The notes beneath the pieces were generated by a model, which had not been told where the DNA came from, did not search any database, and was given only the letters and a program-made list of their open reading frames with translations. Source: Lunularia cruciata (lineage: Eukaryota; Streptophyta; Marchantiopsida; Lunulariales; Lunulariaceae). Taken from it: a stretch of DNA of 64,000 bases. Each line of letters begins with the position of its first letter. The stretch's first letter is position 1. A program made the translations under genes and the position numbers. Shown here one piece after another: positions 33,808 through 46,831 of this stretch. The stretch is from the NCBI GenBank assembly GCA_948567375.1, contig OX419761.1, positions 23,624,501-23,688,500 on the forward strand, written 5' to 3'.

Positions 33808-36015
33808 CTAAACGGGACCAATGGATCCGCAAGTTTAGAATGCATTCCTTCCTACTCCATTTACATCTGGCTTGTCCTCGATCGCCAGTGATCACAGATC
33901 ACATAAATTTCGGGTTTGAACGTCTAGTTCTCGCTGAACTGGACGAGTCAATGTTCTGCAGTGACGGTCGAAGTGTCTTCATTCATCAGTGTTGAGTGCC
34001 TGCACTTGTCAATATCAATATACTGGTTATCAAATTTGGTGTTATACCTCGAACCCTTTGCATGGCACCTGCAGGATATTCAAGCGATGATGGCAGCGCT
34101 CAGCTCACCTGTTTATCTCAAAGTAGATTTGAAATTCATCCTTGGATATACTCTATGGTCCAAAATTGAAAAGTACTTCCTCAAAGATATAACAGAACGC
34201 TACTTTTTCATACTTTCAATGGTTACCTATTGTGTATAGGGTATTGTGCATCTGATCCTATATGTAGCACACATCTGCAGACGTAGAGACCTCATTTGAA
34301 GATCTATTGATGAGCGTAGTTGTCTAGTTGATTACTTGCTGTTGTGGATTCCGGATTTCTTAGTTGCGGACTGATGACAATGTTTGTACACAATTACACA
34401 ATTTAACCCTAGCTTGGTTACCTTCGTGTCCTTTGCTTGACGTGACATATATCGATTTGAATGTCATTCACAGATCTAGGAAAACTCAAATTGGTAGCGA
34501 AGCTAGACCTTAAGCAGCGTGTTCCTAGTTTTATGGAGCTGTAGATTCATCCATTAAGTTTATATTGCTGTCCAGTGACAGGTGACTAGAGAATTTTAAC
34601 CCAGATTATAACATTAACTCGTGCTTAGCCAACAAGGTAAGGAGATGTGAATTGTCCCAAATGGACTAGAATTCCAGCTCACCATGCCGGCAAGTAATAA
34701 GCAAGAGAGAGTTGAGAAAAAGGATACAGAATAATATGCAAAGGGCGAATATGGTAAGAATAATATACCTGGCACGAGAATTAGTCGAGATTGCTTCTGA
34801 ATGACTCGTGCTCATCTTGCTTGCCTTCACTTCTAGTACATTTGTGGTCCGGCCTGTGCTTCTAAACGGTAGGTATGTGACTCCTGTGGTCATAGTTTCA
34901 CCACATCTAGTAGTATCCATGATCAACACACACCTTTGTACAACGTGAAGGTTTGGTAAAATCTGAACATCAGGTTGAATGAATGACTAAAATACCTATT
35001 CCGTGCAAGAGTTGAGATCACGTATAGAGAATCCCTATGAAGCCTTTATTCATCCCTCAACTTATTCCTCAGCGCGCACACCATGCCCTATAGGTTTGTG
35101 TTCTATTCGACACATCTCCAATTCATTCACAAATTGACTATATCTTTACAAAGAAAAGTAGTCTGTATCATTGCCTCAGCACTCTGGAGGTTTTGAACAG
35201 AAACTCGGTACTGGAATTCGCCCAGCTTCGGCACTGCGTTAGACACTGATGAGGTAGGAGTGCTTTTGTGGAGGTTGCTAAGACCGCCTTTCTGCTTTCT
35301 TCGGTGTTTAGCGTTTCAGGACTAATGCGGTCATAACGCATGCTGCGATATACAATATCCAGTCCTCCCACACTTCACTCCCACCCAGCCAAGACAACAT
35401 CCACTCTTCGCCCACTTCGTTCCACTCCACTCATCCTCAACTAAAACTTTGTCTATTGCTCTTTGCTCGATGTTTCTCTGTTTCATGGTCCTCCCTGACT
35501 TTCTGTTTCAGATACTTAATCGGTCGTGTCTTGCTTATTTTTACATGATGTATACTAGTTCTCTGCAGGCGCTACTTATGATATGTTTCAAATTATGTCT
35601 TTACTTCGACTTATCTTCTTATTGTTAGGTTAGTTCCACTTAATTTCCATTTCCTTAGATGCAATTCATTTCGATTTGCTCATGTTCATTCTTGCATTTC
35701 AAATGCACTTCATATGCACTTAGTGGGTCTGGATCCCCCGTTCGGCGAATGGCTTCTGCTCTCAGTTCCTATAAATCTTTGCAAACACATTTTATTATCC
35801 AGTCTCAGCCCTGTACCACAAATACAAATTACAATCTAGTAAAATCCGAGACCCGATGTTTGGGAAAGTACAAAACTTACAGGATAAATGCACTTGTTGG
35901 CGCACAGTTCAGTCATGTAGAGACCGCCTTACCTTGACGTCACCTGCAGGTATCAGCAACTCTGATGAATATGAGCAGTTACTAAATCGTCTCGAGAGTC
36001 AAGAGCATGTTCATA

Positions 36016-36037
36016 TTCTATCCATTAATGGATAGAA
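36016..36037. repeat. perfect 22 bp palindrome
   Basis: Self-complementary sequence centred on ATTAAT (TCTATCCATTAATGGATAGA plus one base each side). No loop. Could be a dimeric protein-binding site or chance. Confidence 0.8.
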
Positions 36038-37142
36038 ATAACTGGAGGTCTCAGTCTTGAGTACCTTCCAAGCTTTGTCATGTAGAAGTGAAGACAGATC
36101 GCTGGAGAGATCACACCATCAATGTAAACAGCGAGGTATAGCCGAAACTGAGTTGACTTTCTCAAACCGAGTGTATGTGACCTTACTAGTGAGAGTCTTG
36201 TGCATAAAAGTAGAGACAGGAAAACAATTTCATAACGTAAGTTCACAAAATTAAACTGATGCATTCAACTCATGGAGAAGTGAAGCCTTCGTTGACTAAA
36301 CGTTGACTGCAATCATATACGCATATTAACGTGATTACTTTGCATCGGTATGTGTTTTATGGTTTGTTCATGCACACATGTTATCAATTACGATTATGAA
36401 GCCACACAACATGCCATAGCTATAGCTTCAAATGAACTTAATAGATCATTTCCAGTAGGTAACCCTTGGTTGTCAAGCAAAAAGACAATTCATCTGCAAT
36501 TGATTAGATTCGTATCAGGTGAGGAATAAAATAAGAAAAGACTGATAATAACAGGCTGGATCAACTGAAAGGCAAGACATTATCATTCTGCAAGTACTTT
36601 CGGGCATCCTTTGCATAGGAATAACATTACCGGCCACATGCATTTGTATACTATACATACATCTCAGTGCTATTGCTCGAGTCAGGAGACATTCACTAAC
36701 ATAGACTAACAAATCTTCGAGGAGACGTAAAACAGTGAGAGGTCGCTCTTACCTGTCATTCGCTCAATCAAGCTAGCAGAATCTCAAGTGATCCCTCTTT
36801 GACAGCCATCTGCAACCAAATCAGAGACTAGTGATCCTATTCTGTTGATTTAACAGGGAACGAAGATTTACAAGTGAAAAATGAAAGAATTGGAACTCTT
36901 CATAGAACTTTTTTCCCAACTTTGTCAGATGTTCCATGTAATATATCTGCACCAATAAACCAATTGAGGTGAACGTTTCTATGATTTGCAAGGTTACGGA
37001 TAGCAATGGTCATTATCGAAACCAAGAGGTCTGAGAATGAGTTTTATATCCTGCAGTGAAGATTTCGAGTATACGCACAAGTATATCTAACTGGTAAAAA
37101 GTACGGAACACAATGAGTTGGTCCGAATATTTGCTACGCGTG

Positions 37143-37160
37143 TGGTGGTCATGACCACCA
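37143..37160. repeat. perfect 18 bp palindrome
   Basis: TGGTGGTCATGACCACCA, fully self-complementary without loop. No associated gene. Confidence 0.8.
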
Positions 37161-39913
37161 TCGTGATCCAAAAGCTGTAAGTTTCTTGGTGGCAAGTACC
37201 ATTGACGATAAGCTATACCTCCTCTCAACCCACGCAGAAAAGAAAAGATTGTGATGAATGGTGTTAACCACAACTACTCGACAATGGAATCTAATTGTAC
37301 AGGTGCTAGATGAAAAGAGCCACACTAGTTTCATTCATTTAGCCAACCATTATGCGCGGTCGGAATCGAAGCAAATCCTGATAACAATATGGATCTTTCC
37401 TTCAGTTCAGGGTCCCCATGCCCGAGGACGACCACAGCAGGAATCAAAACGGATACCGCTCCTTCAGATGTTCTAAGCTAAGAGGTCGGACTTTGCTACA
37501 CAGGTATTTTGAAAGACTGTAATCCAGTAACTCATGTGCCTGATTACAAGCTGCCTAGAATTCTTCCAAATCACAATAACGACCCGGGCAAGCGATCTCT
37601 AATCAAAACTCTGCACATTGAGTTTCTAGAAGTTGAAGTGTAGCTACACTCGTGCAAATTTGGGGTCCACGTTGCAGGACCCAGCAATCGAGTCTAAATT
37701 TTAAGCTAGACCGGTACAGGTCTTTCAACTCCGAATCATGCACTCCGACTGATTATACAAGTTTCTGTCGACGCGTCATAACCACCCTAAGATTCATTTT
37801 GGCCCTTCACCAAAACTCTGCAATTGTGGCCTACACTACATAGAGTGAGGCACTACAGGTCACAGACGTGATGATCCCAGCAAGATTCGCGCGCGGGAAA
37901 CATTCGCTTTCACGTGACAGGTAAATTAAGAAATCATTGCTTGGCCCGCTACTGTAGAACAGTACTGTATGTAGGTACCGATCATAGTTCACCAGAGCCT
38001 TCGACTCAACGTTAGCGTTTGTTAGAAATCCAACTGACTTTTCCAGGTCAAGAAAGACCGTCTGGAAAATGGGATCAAACAAGAAAAGGTCGGTGCAAAA
38101 GATTCAAAGCTGTGAAGTGAGAAGAGTAACTATTACTAGAGACCTATCATAATCAGTTTGGTAGATAAGATTGCCCAAGAGACACACTGGGACCAATGCT
38201 TTGAGCGATAAGAATTAGAGCTGCAGATGCAAATGCAACCTCAGTGGTGATCATTGATACCAAGAAATATCACGCACGGTACGTGCTGGCCTGCCCCAGT
38301 TCATACTCAAGCGTCCCCTCTCTTCCCTCTATCCAGGCAACCATGGAGATTCCATTGCAGAGGAGAAGATCCAGCTGCGCAAACCTGGATATAAAACATT
38401 CTGGCCATGTTTGCACTAAAGCAAATGATCCTACGCATGTCGTAGTTACCCTTGTTAACGATCCGCATTTGTTCTATGCAGATGATACTTTTGGTGGTCA
38501 TCTCACTTGGTAATGTTTACGACAGAAAGTTGATATCATCTGTAAGAGAATGGAGCTCTCAGTGTGGAGATGATATCACATCACTGGGAGATACGAAGTG
38601 TTCTGACTTATGTTAACCATTAACCGAAAAGCGAAGCATATGTTGGGAATCAGTTGAATATTCATATGATCATGAGAAGAATATTTTGCAGATTAATCTC
38701 GATATGTATTTTCCTATATTGGACGTGGACTCAGTAAAATTCAATGTGGGTACGTCAACTGTTTCTTATCGCACTGCCATGTTCGATACAAACATGTAGA
38801 CTAATGTAAGTGTAATCTCTAATCACAGTCGTTCTCTTTTTCCCCTACAGCGGAGTAGCCTCACACAGTCGGACTGCATGAAACTAATAGTCAAAGACTT
38901 GTTTCTTATCTAATTCAGGACTCTAGTTTGCTAGTCTGAATCTGGCTTCGGCACCCTCCGACTAATAGTACCTTTGGGATCGCGAAAGGATAATCACGAT
39001 CGACCACCACTGACTATGCAGTTCGTGCGGTGCCCTGGATTCTAGTGCCTATGAGATACCGACTGTGTACAGATCTGGTCAAGTCTAGCTGGTACGCGGC
39101 CACTGAGTACGCTAAATTTTGAAATTCAGACCAGGACGACGGCCACTTTTCGTTCAACTTGTGCAAGTACTGGCACAAAGTTTAATATTCAGTACCATAT
39201 CTGTCTGTTTTCTTGGCCTTTCATAAAGTTGGGCGCTTGATTCGAAAGCTGTTGGCCAAGATCCACAGGGAGACATCCAACTAAATACAGATGTAAGAAT
39301 GAGATGAGCAACAAACCTTGAAATTCAATACGCACAACTGGACAAGTATTCAGTCAGAGATCTGATGCTGTTTAAAAATGATTTTGAACATCAACTTACC
39401 TCCCTCATGTTTCTGCTGATCTTGGAGTAACAATCACCTGCATATTCCTCATCTGAATTATCAGTACTACTATGGTGGTAGTACTTCAATTCGTTGAGAT
39501 GAAAGTTTGTCTCGTGTGCTTATGTACTTGAAAGTCCCTTCATATCCGTCTGGAAATGGACAGAAAATTTGTTCTGAATGGAACATTCAAATAATGCTTG
39601 CCGGTTGGAAAGATATTTTATCAATACGATCATGACACTTTACCTCACCATCGAAATCTGCTCCTATTTTTCGTACACTGACTGATAATAGGTGCTTATG
39701 ATAATCTCAACTCATCGCTCATGGAACCTATCAATATCGATAATCGTTGTTGATTCTGCGATATCCAGTTCATCACTCGACGAGTCTTAGAGCTTCTTTA
39801 AAACAATGTCCTAATTAACCTATATAGTTCAGTTATAGTATTATGGCTACAGAACTAGATAATATTGAGAGAAGAAACTCAAATTTTTTTAATAAGTTAA
39901 ATCACCTTTATGC

Positions 39914-39944
39914 GTATGAGTCTTCAAACCTTGAAGACTCATAC
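39914..39944. repeat. perfect hairpin, 14 bp arms, 3 nt loop
   Basis: GTATGAGTCTTCAA, then ACC, then the exact reverse complement. Not followed by a T run on either strand that would mark a Pol III terminator. Confidence 0.85.
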
Positions 39945-40280
39945 TAGGGCCTTTAGCAATGTTAATTATCAATGTGGCAAGGCACGATACGTATAGCTAC
40001 TAAAACGCAAAATGTCGCTTCATCTATGTAGCTAGAGCGTGATTGAAACTTTCACTTTAATAATTATTAACATGACTCATTAGTGATTTCTAGAATTCCT
40101 TTGATTTTTCCTTTAAAATAGTTGTTTAAATTTCATTCAAGCGTAATACCATGAGGAGCAATGTAAAATTTTAAGTTTTGAATAATAAAAGTAGAAAAAA
40201 AGTCTTTTTTGTAGGTTTGGCTTATATTTCTACAAGTAGATAAATATCTTTCAAAATTTTATCTTTTTATTGAAATAAGT

Positions 40281-40294
40281 TTTAGGGTTTAGGG
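40281..40294 (+). repeat. two TTTAGGG telomere-type repeats
   Basis: TTTAGGGTTTAGGG followed by TTATC. Interstitial telomere motifs also occur as telo-boxes in plant promoters, but no gene is recognisable downstream. Confidence 0.7.
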
Positions 40295-40750
40295 TTATCT
40301 AAGTAAATTTTATCCATCAAAATTTTAATTATCTTTCAAAATTTTAAACCGTTAGGAATAGTAAGTCGGTGATAATAGTTCTGTAGATAATTTTATTTGT
40401 TAAATTGACCTTCTGATATCAGAATTTCTAATTTTTTGCAACATGCTTGGACGAAAAATTATGTATATTCCAGGATATAATTAATATAGTAGAAAACATA
40501 TAGAAGTAGAACACCATTTCACTCTTCCAAATAAACTCTCGTTCTTGAACTTCTATTGAAAAGATTTTATTGGTATTTTATCTGTAAAAGATTCATATGA
40601 ATATTGAGAGGTATATTAATGCAGACGCGGAAAGTCAACAATGTATTTTTATCACTTAAAAAACTAAACTAGTAATCGAATAAAAGCCGTTCATAAAGCT
40701 TGGATATTAAAACAGTTTCCCAACAATGAATAAATGATGAAATGAATGTA

Positions 40751-43700
40751 TCTACTCAAGCTGATCCGGATCCTAGAAAGATCTCAGTAGATTTGGTTGT
40801 TCTCAGAGGTTTAGTGTGTCGCTTACCTCCATAATTGTTTATGCTTAACTCGAAAGTTGGGACCATATTGAATCATTTTGGCGGACATTCACATTCCCCT
40901 CCATTTGTAGAATACTGAGGTATGTTCTATAAACAAAGCGACATTTGCCTCGTATCTGGATAAAGACTTTTCAACGATGCATAGCACTCAGTACTGACTT
41001 AGGATATAAATTCACTACACATTGTTAATGATATGAACGTTTGAAACAACGCTGATCATGATATTCGATCTCCATCTAATATCAGAATCTGATTCGATAT
41101 CAGATAGAGCAATAGATCTGATTTTCATTCTGATATATAGAGCAATAGCAATAGAAACTTCAAGTGAATCTTATTGTCATAGGGATTTTGTTGAACAACA
41201 AAAGTGTATCAATTGAAGAGAATCGTACTTTCTGTGATATTTTGTGATTAAGCGTGTTCCCATCAGACTCTACTCATACTGTTCATAGTGGTGAACGTCA
41301 TGACCATGAGGAAAGTCCAAAACGGTTTTTCTGCAGCAATAGGCAAACTAACGCGTTTATAAAGTAGAGGGATACTACTAGTTGAGAATATCTTCTATCA
41401 TTGATGAAGGGTCGACGAATAACCACTGTGACAATTAAAATCAGAATTAGTAGAGACAAAGCTAAGGCTTCAGCCTTAGCTAGCTTCTCGTTATTTGAAT
41501 ACATCACAAGTATTATTTTCTCTCTTTACATTTAAATGCCCGATAAGAATACTCTCCTATCGAACTGTGATAATGTGAAATAAGGTGCTGACAGTATTTG
41601 CTGTCCTCTAAACCTTCAGGTTGTACTATTTGGAAAGATCCGCACAGTGCAACTGAGTGATACATGAAAGGCGTTCATGTCCATTATATCGAGCTAACAG
41701 AAATCTAGTAAAGCGTGCAGTTTCAAGTTTCTGGATGGAAATTGTTGAAGCATTCATAAGAAGCAAGTATTGATCATGGGTTCTCTGTCATCCTATTTGT
41801 GTCGTGATTCGTTCTCGGTCATAAACAACGAAGCAGCTTTATATATTTGACTATGAACGGATAGATATACTGACATGTACGTTAGCATTTGCGTAGAGTC
41901 AGTATTTTCTTCCATCTTCTTATACCTTCAAGGTGATGGAGCTCGAAAAGCCAGGAGGACAGATCCAATCATGAATCCCGCAAAGGCGCCACTGAGCTTA
42001 CGTACTACCACGGTACAAGTAAGTAAGCTGTACAAAAGTTTGGTAAATAATAACGTTACTGGGCCGTGTTGCAGTGGAGTTGCTTCAACGCAGCTGCAGT
42101 ATGAAGGAGTGCATGTACTTTATATATATAGTTCACATAATTCAACTATAGCCACAGGTTCACAACCTGAAGCTCACTCGTCGGTTGAAAAAACGTACAA
42201 AGAAAACACCGCAAAGGGATGAGTTCCTGAAACGAGTGGTGTCGAAGAAACTATGATCGGTAGACTAAGATTCTCCGACAACGTCAATCAAAAAATATAA
42301 TTTTGCATATTAGAGATGCGTGAGCACTGTTGCACCGACGTTTTTAAAACTATTCATACTGCCTGAATAGACATGCAAAGGAGAAGCTTCCGCAAACAAT
42401 TCAATCCTAAACTAGACTGTGCGCTTTAAAATTCTCCAGGAGCTACAATTATCTATTAGTAACCTGAACTGACAGCATGCGTCAAGAGGACAGCTTTGTC
42501 ACGTTATGAAGAATGGAATGGCGAGTCCTAGTTGAAGGTAAGCCTTGAGGTATTTCAAGTTCACGAAGACTCTACAGATATTTTCATTTGTTTACCCATG
42601 TTCACTATTATTGCGTAACGTGGCCGACTTTAGTATACAAATATCACGAGAGTAAATACACGTGCCCATGTCTTCATGTTAACTCTAGGAAAGGCCTACA
42701 ATTCTCTTGAACGCTTGACTATGCATGCATATTTTATACGATCTAGAGAGTTGTGTTGCGGGTTGCAATAGCATCAGTTTCCTCGGACTTCGTCGGGTGG
42801 GATTACACACGTTCATGACGACAAGTTGGATGGCAGATCCATATTTCCTCGAACGTGATGTACGCTGTATATCGAGCAGTGATGTGGCACTTCTCAAGAG
42901 TTCGTAAACTACTACATGTCTGCACAGCTTGATGTACATGCAAAACGGATGCCAGAAGTAATTGTTTTTGGCCTCAAAAGTTTAGCTGAGGTGCGGGAAA
43001 ACCTAGAGTTCTCTACCTGGTTTCCAACCTGATGTGCAGCTTTCTCGAAATTAGCATACGCCCGGAAAATGTGCACAGCGTGTTTACGCTCTAGACTTAG
43101 TGCCCAACTCCTTTCTAAAATTTCATATGACATTGCTGTCATGGTACAGACATGATACTTGCGGGTGGTGGATGTACAACTAGCAGCCAGGATATGCAGC
43201 TAGCTGGTCGTTGATGCTGTCAAAAACAAATATTAGGTGTTGCAGATCACAAATTTAGTTTCACAACGTACAATTCAACTATTGACCAGAGAGAGTTGGG
43301 TGTACCTCATGCAACAAGACCGATGCGTTTATTTCCATATCATCTATATCAAGCCTGACTGTCATATCCAATTGGATAAATCTATGCAAATATTTTCTAA
43401 AGAATTGCAGTCACTGAAGTTGTTTCTTCAAATTTAAGTTGGTATACCTGTACCAGCAACCTAGATAGCATATAAAGATCACTTGCAACTGCAACAGTTA
43501 CTAAACCTTGCCATTCAATTAGTGTCTTCTAGGCGATTTTGTCTCCTCACGTTGAGCTCAGTCTCTGGTACTGTACCTATGTTTTCACAAACTAGCATGT
43601 CAAGGTCAATAGTAACTGGAACGGTAATGTCAAGTGACATTGAGGTATATAAACATCGTCGTCCATAAATCATGTCAAAAAATTTGTTATTTGAATATCT

Positions 43701-45600
43701 TTTCTGTTCAATTTAAATATATTAGTATTTGGAACAAAAGTAAATGATTTCAAAAACTAACCATGCAGAAAATAAAATTATTCTTATTAGAAATGATTTT
43801 CGTCACATTCCATACTCTGCAAACTACAGATAAGAAAATCCACATCATTGCTTTCAATTACCAGCCATTGCAATAGTCAATATCCTTAAATGCTTGGTAG
43901 GAAGCGATATTGATCGATCTACATATCTCGAGGGACTCGGATGCGGAGGATTCTGTACGTTAAAAACATCGTCAGATCACCAGGCATATTTCTGTTTACA
44001 ACAGCCCTGATCTTGGGAAGTTGTAATAGAGTCCTGGTGTAATTCTGGTGGTAAGTAGCACTTGTAATCTAATCAGTAGGCAAAATCCAAAACTTCTGCC
44101 CACCCCAGCCCTAGTTGATTTGGATTAGATCGCTCGAAAGATCGGAAAGCAAAGCCATTACCTGCTTTCACCTTTGCTTTGCACGATGTTTTATCTGGAT
44201 CTGCGCATGTCGGTGCCTTTCTCAATTGCAAGTGCGCTAGCCAGTGCCTCCTAGAGCGGGGAGATGCCATGCTTAAGAAATTAAAGAGGAGAGAGAGCTG
44301 TGTGTGGGCAAACGGACCGGGCTGTGTGCGTCATAAACCATCACTGACCAACCATGTCTGTTAAGGTTTTACCGGAGGCTGCTCAACTGTACGTCTACTG
44401 TACATTTTCAGAGACGAAAAATTCACCATCTGCGGTAGTTCCTGTCGGGCATCGGCTTTTAAGTCGCCATGGTAGTGCATTCCTGCTACACATGTCAGCC
44501 TTGTCCATAAAAGCTAGCCGGGGTAGAAGTACCAAGTCTACGCTGGAATGGAAGCTTCAAAACATTCAAAGATCTGAGACTACTACAGTCAGAAGACTCA
44601 GAGAACTGTCAGCGGCTTCAGATCTCCAGTTCATGCTGGCGGACCTAGTCTCTGGCTGTTCACTACCATTGCATGCTCAGCTCTGAAGTGTCTTGCAATT
44701 GTCCAAGTAAGCCAGGTACCCTTTTTAAAAGCCCGCAGAAATGCTGGGCCTGATGACACGAAGGTAGTAGGCCTAGATCCATCCACCAAGGCCCTCAACA
44801 CCAGATGTATTCTACCTCATATGCTCCAGAATAAACTGCAAATGATCTAAGCTGTTCCGAAATGGATGCAACTGCGCTCGAAGCAATTCATGCATAATTT
44901 GGTTTAGATAATGTCGGAAGAAACGTCCCGTTTAGTAACTCCCAGTTTATGATCGCTAGGAACAATAATTTTGTAGAAACTCGTCCGCCTGTGTAGTCAA
45001 TTATGAATCACGTCCTGTTCAAGACAGTACGATGATTTAAACAGGTGTCATGCGTACTCGAAATGAAAGCATGGATAAATATGGATGATCATCCACGTGC
45101 GGCGGAGTTTTCACTACAGATAGTCCAGATTAGGAATGCCAATTGACGATCGCTGTGTGGATGGCCGCAACGAGGTTCCAGAATCGGCGGTCATGCATTC
45201 TTCGTTACCAAAGACAACGGATCCAAGTACAGTTTTGAATCATGTGAGTGCTCATGGACCCTTGGATTTAGACTCGGCTATACAGTAGGAGATAAGGTTG
45301 GTCAGTGCAATAGAACGAACGCTACTGTACTAAATAATCTTTAGGGTTTTAGTGTTCAAGTGTTTCTTACTAAGAATCGCGTGCAGAAACACGCCTGATT
45401 GATGTCCTAAGCGATATCAAATATGTACCCTTAAACTTCTGCGTTCAAATACTGCTGCAAGCTAGCTGATGGAGCTGCAGGAAAATCCAAATTCCGTGTG
45501 TTTTGTTCGATTTGACGCACAGATTCTTCTTTCAAGCTGAAGACTTCAACCAGCACATGTGCAACATCTGGAATTTACAGCAAAACAAAACAGAACAAAC
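40751..45600. other. 4.8 kb without recognised gene
   Basis: Moderate GC, no transposon motifs, overlapping chance frames on both strands. A 10 bp-arm palindrome (AGCTAAGGCT, TC, complement) lies at 41460-41481. A short AT-rich pocket lies at 43670-43800. A 110-codon plus-strand frame at 44354-44686 shows no recognisable domain. Confidence 0.4.
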
Positions 45601-45630
45601 AGATTCACCAACCTGAAGACAAATTGCCCT

Positions 45631-45885
45631 AGCGCGTGTCAATACTGCAGCGAGAGAACAAGTTGTGTGCAAGAAATTGCAGAAATTGCAGAAATTGCAA
45701 CACCATTACCAATCTTTCCAGGTAAGAACAACATACCTGGAAACTACAAGGGACGCTCGACTAGCGCGTGTCAATACTGCAGTGAGAGAACAAGTTGTGT
45801 GCAAGAAATTGCAGAAATTGCAACACCATTACCAATCTTTCCAGGTAAGAACAACATACCTGGAAACTACAAGGGACGCTCGACT
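45631..45885 (+). repeat. near-perfect tandem duplication, units of 132 and 123 bp
   Basis: AGCGCGTGTCAATACTGCAG starts at 45631 and 45763. The units are identical except for one transition (GCAGCGAGAG against GCAGTGAGAG) and one extra 9-base AGAAATTGC in unit 1, which has three such 9-mers against two. Both lengths and the 9-mer are multiples of three, so two overlapping plus-strand frames (112 and 114 codons, starting at 45559 and 45665) stay open across both units. Each unit has TACTGCAG followed by TTCCAG|GTAAGAAC, a good acceptor/donor pair. It is either a duplicated exon or a chance open repeat. Confidence 0.9.
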
Positions 45886-46497
45886 ATGTTTTGGTGACCA
45901 GACCCGCTCTTCCAAATATATTGAAACTGGTAGAAGGTGGGTCCGTTATTGCTTGATCAAGGCCGACCCTTTAATGCGTTTCCCTGTCAAGAGTTTTTCT
46001 TTTCTCTGAACAGTGACTCTCGCGCGTCTTTTCGCATGGCAATCACAACTCGAATCGCAACCTTGAGTCATAAATGTAATCGTTTTAAATAGAGTGCGAA
46101 CTCATAATTTGTTCCATAAATGGAGAGGCCTCAATATGAAGAAGAGATGTTTGTCATCCTGCTAGCACGTTGGTCTGTGTCTCTCCTGAAGCTTCGAACA
46201 GTTGTTTATAAGCAGCCACTAAATGACAAGCCTTCTTGGGCAGATGGTGCTTGTCCCTCAACTATAAACAACCAATATGCTGAAGATATTTCCGTAAAGG
46301 ACAAAGCCTTGAGAGTGAAGGCGCCGGAATATGCTCAGATACAAAAGCTTATCAGCTCCGATGCATTCCATGTAGAAGGGAAATCTGTTGAAATTGAATC
46401 GCGAAGGGAAAAGGACGAACAGTAGCTTGGGACTGTGATATTACATACACTTCGCGTCCGGTGTTAAAACTGTCGAGATTGTCTAGGAGCAACTGGA

Positions 46498-46533
46498 GAA
46501 CTACTACTGTCCTGCAAAGGACAGTAGTAGTTC
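46498..46533. repeat. perfect hairpin, 16 bp arms, 4 nt loop
   Basis: GAACTACTACTGTCCT, loop GCAA, exact reverse complement AGGACAGTAGTAGTTC. This is the most stable short stem-loop in the window. No T-run follows. Too short for a typical plant miRNA precursor. Confidence 0.9.
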
Positions 46534-46810
46534 TGATGAATCTGTGAAGCAAGCAATGCATGTCTAAGAAGGAGAACTTGCGAATTGCATGTCTGCCTAG
46601 GTTTCGAATAACATACATTTTACATGTACCTAGTGGAGAATAATACAGTTGAGAGGTGGTGATGGAAGAATGCCCCACCAACGTTCAAACCAGCGGATGT
46701 TCATGATGTCTCTGGATCACTGATAATGAAATGGTCACGGATTCGAGAACGTTCGTCTACACCAAACTATATGTACTCATTCAGGGGTGGGTTTCGTGTG
46801 GAAATTTATC

Positions 46811-46831
46811 GGGGGAGGGGGGGGGCAGGGC
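46811..46831 (+). other. G-rich tract with G-quadruplex potential
   Basis: GGGGG, A, nine G, CA, GGG, CA, GG. It meets the simple rule of four runs of at least three G with short loops. A single-molecule assembly error in the long G run is possible. Confidence 0.6.

Larger units (their letters stand above)
31651..39800. other. 8 kb without recognised gene
   Basis: Moderate GC, CpG present, stops frequent in all six frames. The many 60-110 codon open frames overlap each other on both strands, as expected by chance. Notable items are the hairpin at 33718-33807 and perfect palindromes at 36016-36037 and 37143-37160. Scattered TGCAG/GTAAGT words could be splice sites, but no consistent exon chain could be assembled by eye. 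Confidence 0.4.
39801..40750. other. AT-rich island with interstitial telomere-like motif
   Basis: The composition shifts to strong AT richness. At 40281-40294 there are two adjacent TTTAGGG units, the Arabidopsis-type plant telomere repeat. A perfect hairpin lies at 39914-39944: arms GTATGAGTCTTCAA and its complement, loop ACC. No coding frame. Confidence 0.55.

Noticed and set aside
34666-34929. 87-codon minus-strand ORF with a hydrophobic C-terminal segment, possible membrane protein
   Set aside because: The hydrophobic stretch (IILTIFALCILFCILFLN) follows a GTATAT donor-like site and is AT-rich intron-like sequence; no other support.
38520-38580. Hairpin around GATATCATCT...AGATGATATC as an RNA gene
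   Set aside because: Only 11 paired bases around a ~30 base loop; too weak to distinguish from chance.
41875-42222. 115-codon plus-strand ORF
   Set aside because: Contains a possible splice-like GGTGATG but no recognisable product. Treated as a chance frame.
44354-44686. 110-codon plus-strand ORF as a real gene
   Set aside because: No recognisable motif or homology, and no supporting neighbours.
46120-46425. 101-codon plus-strand ORF as a real gene
   Set aside because: Ordinary composition, no domain, no splice or promoter support, and similar-length frames occur on both strands throughout the block, as expected by chance.
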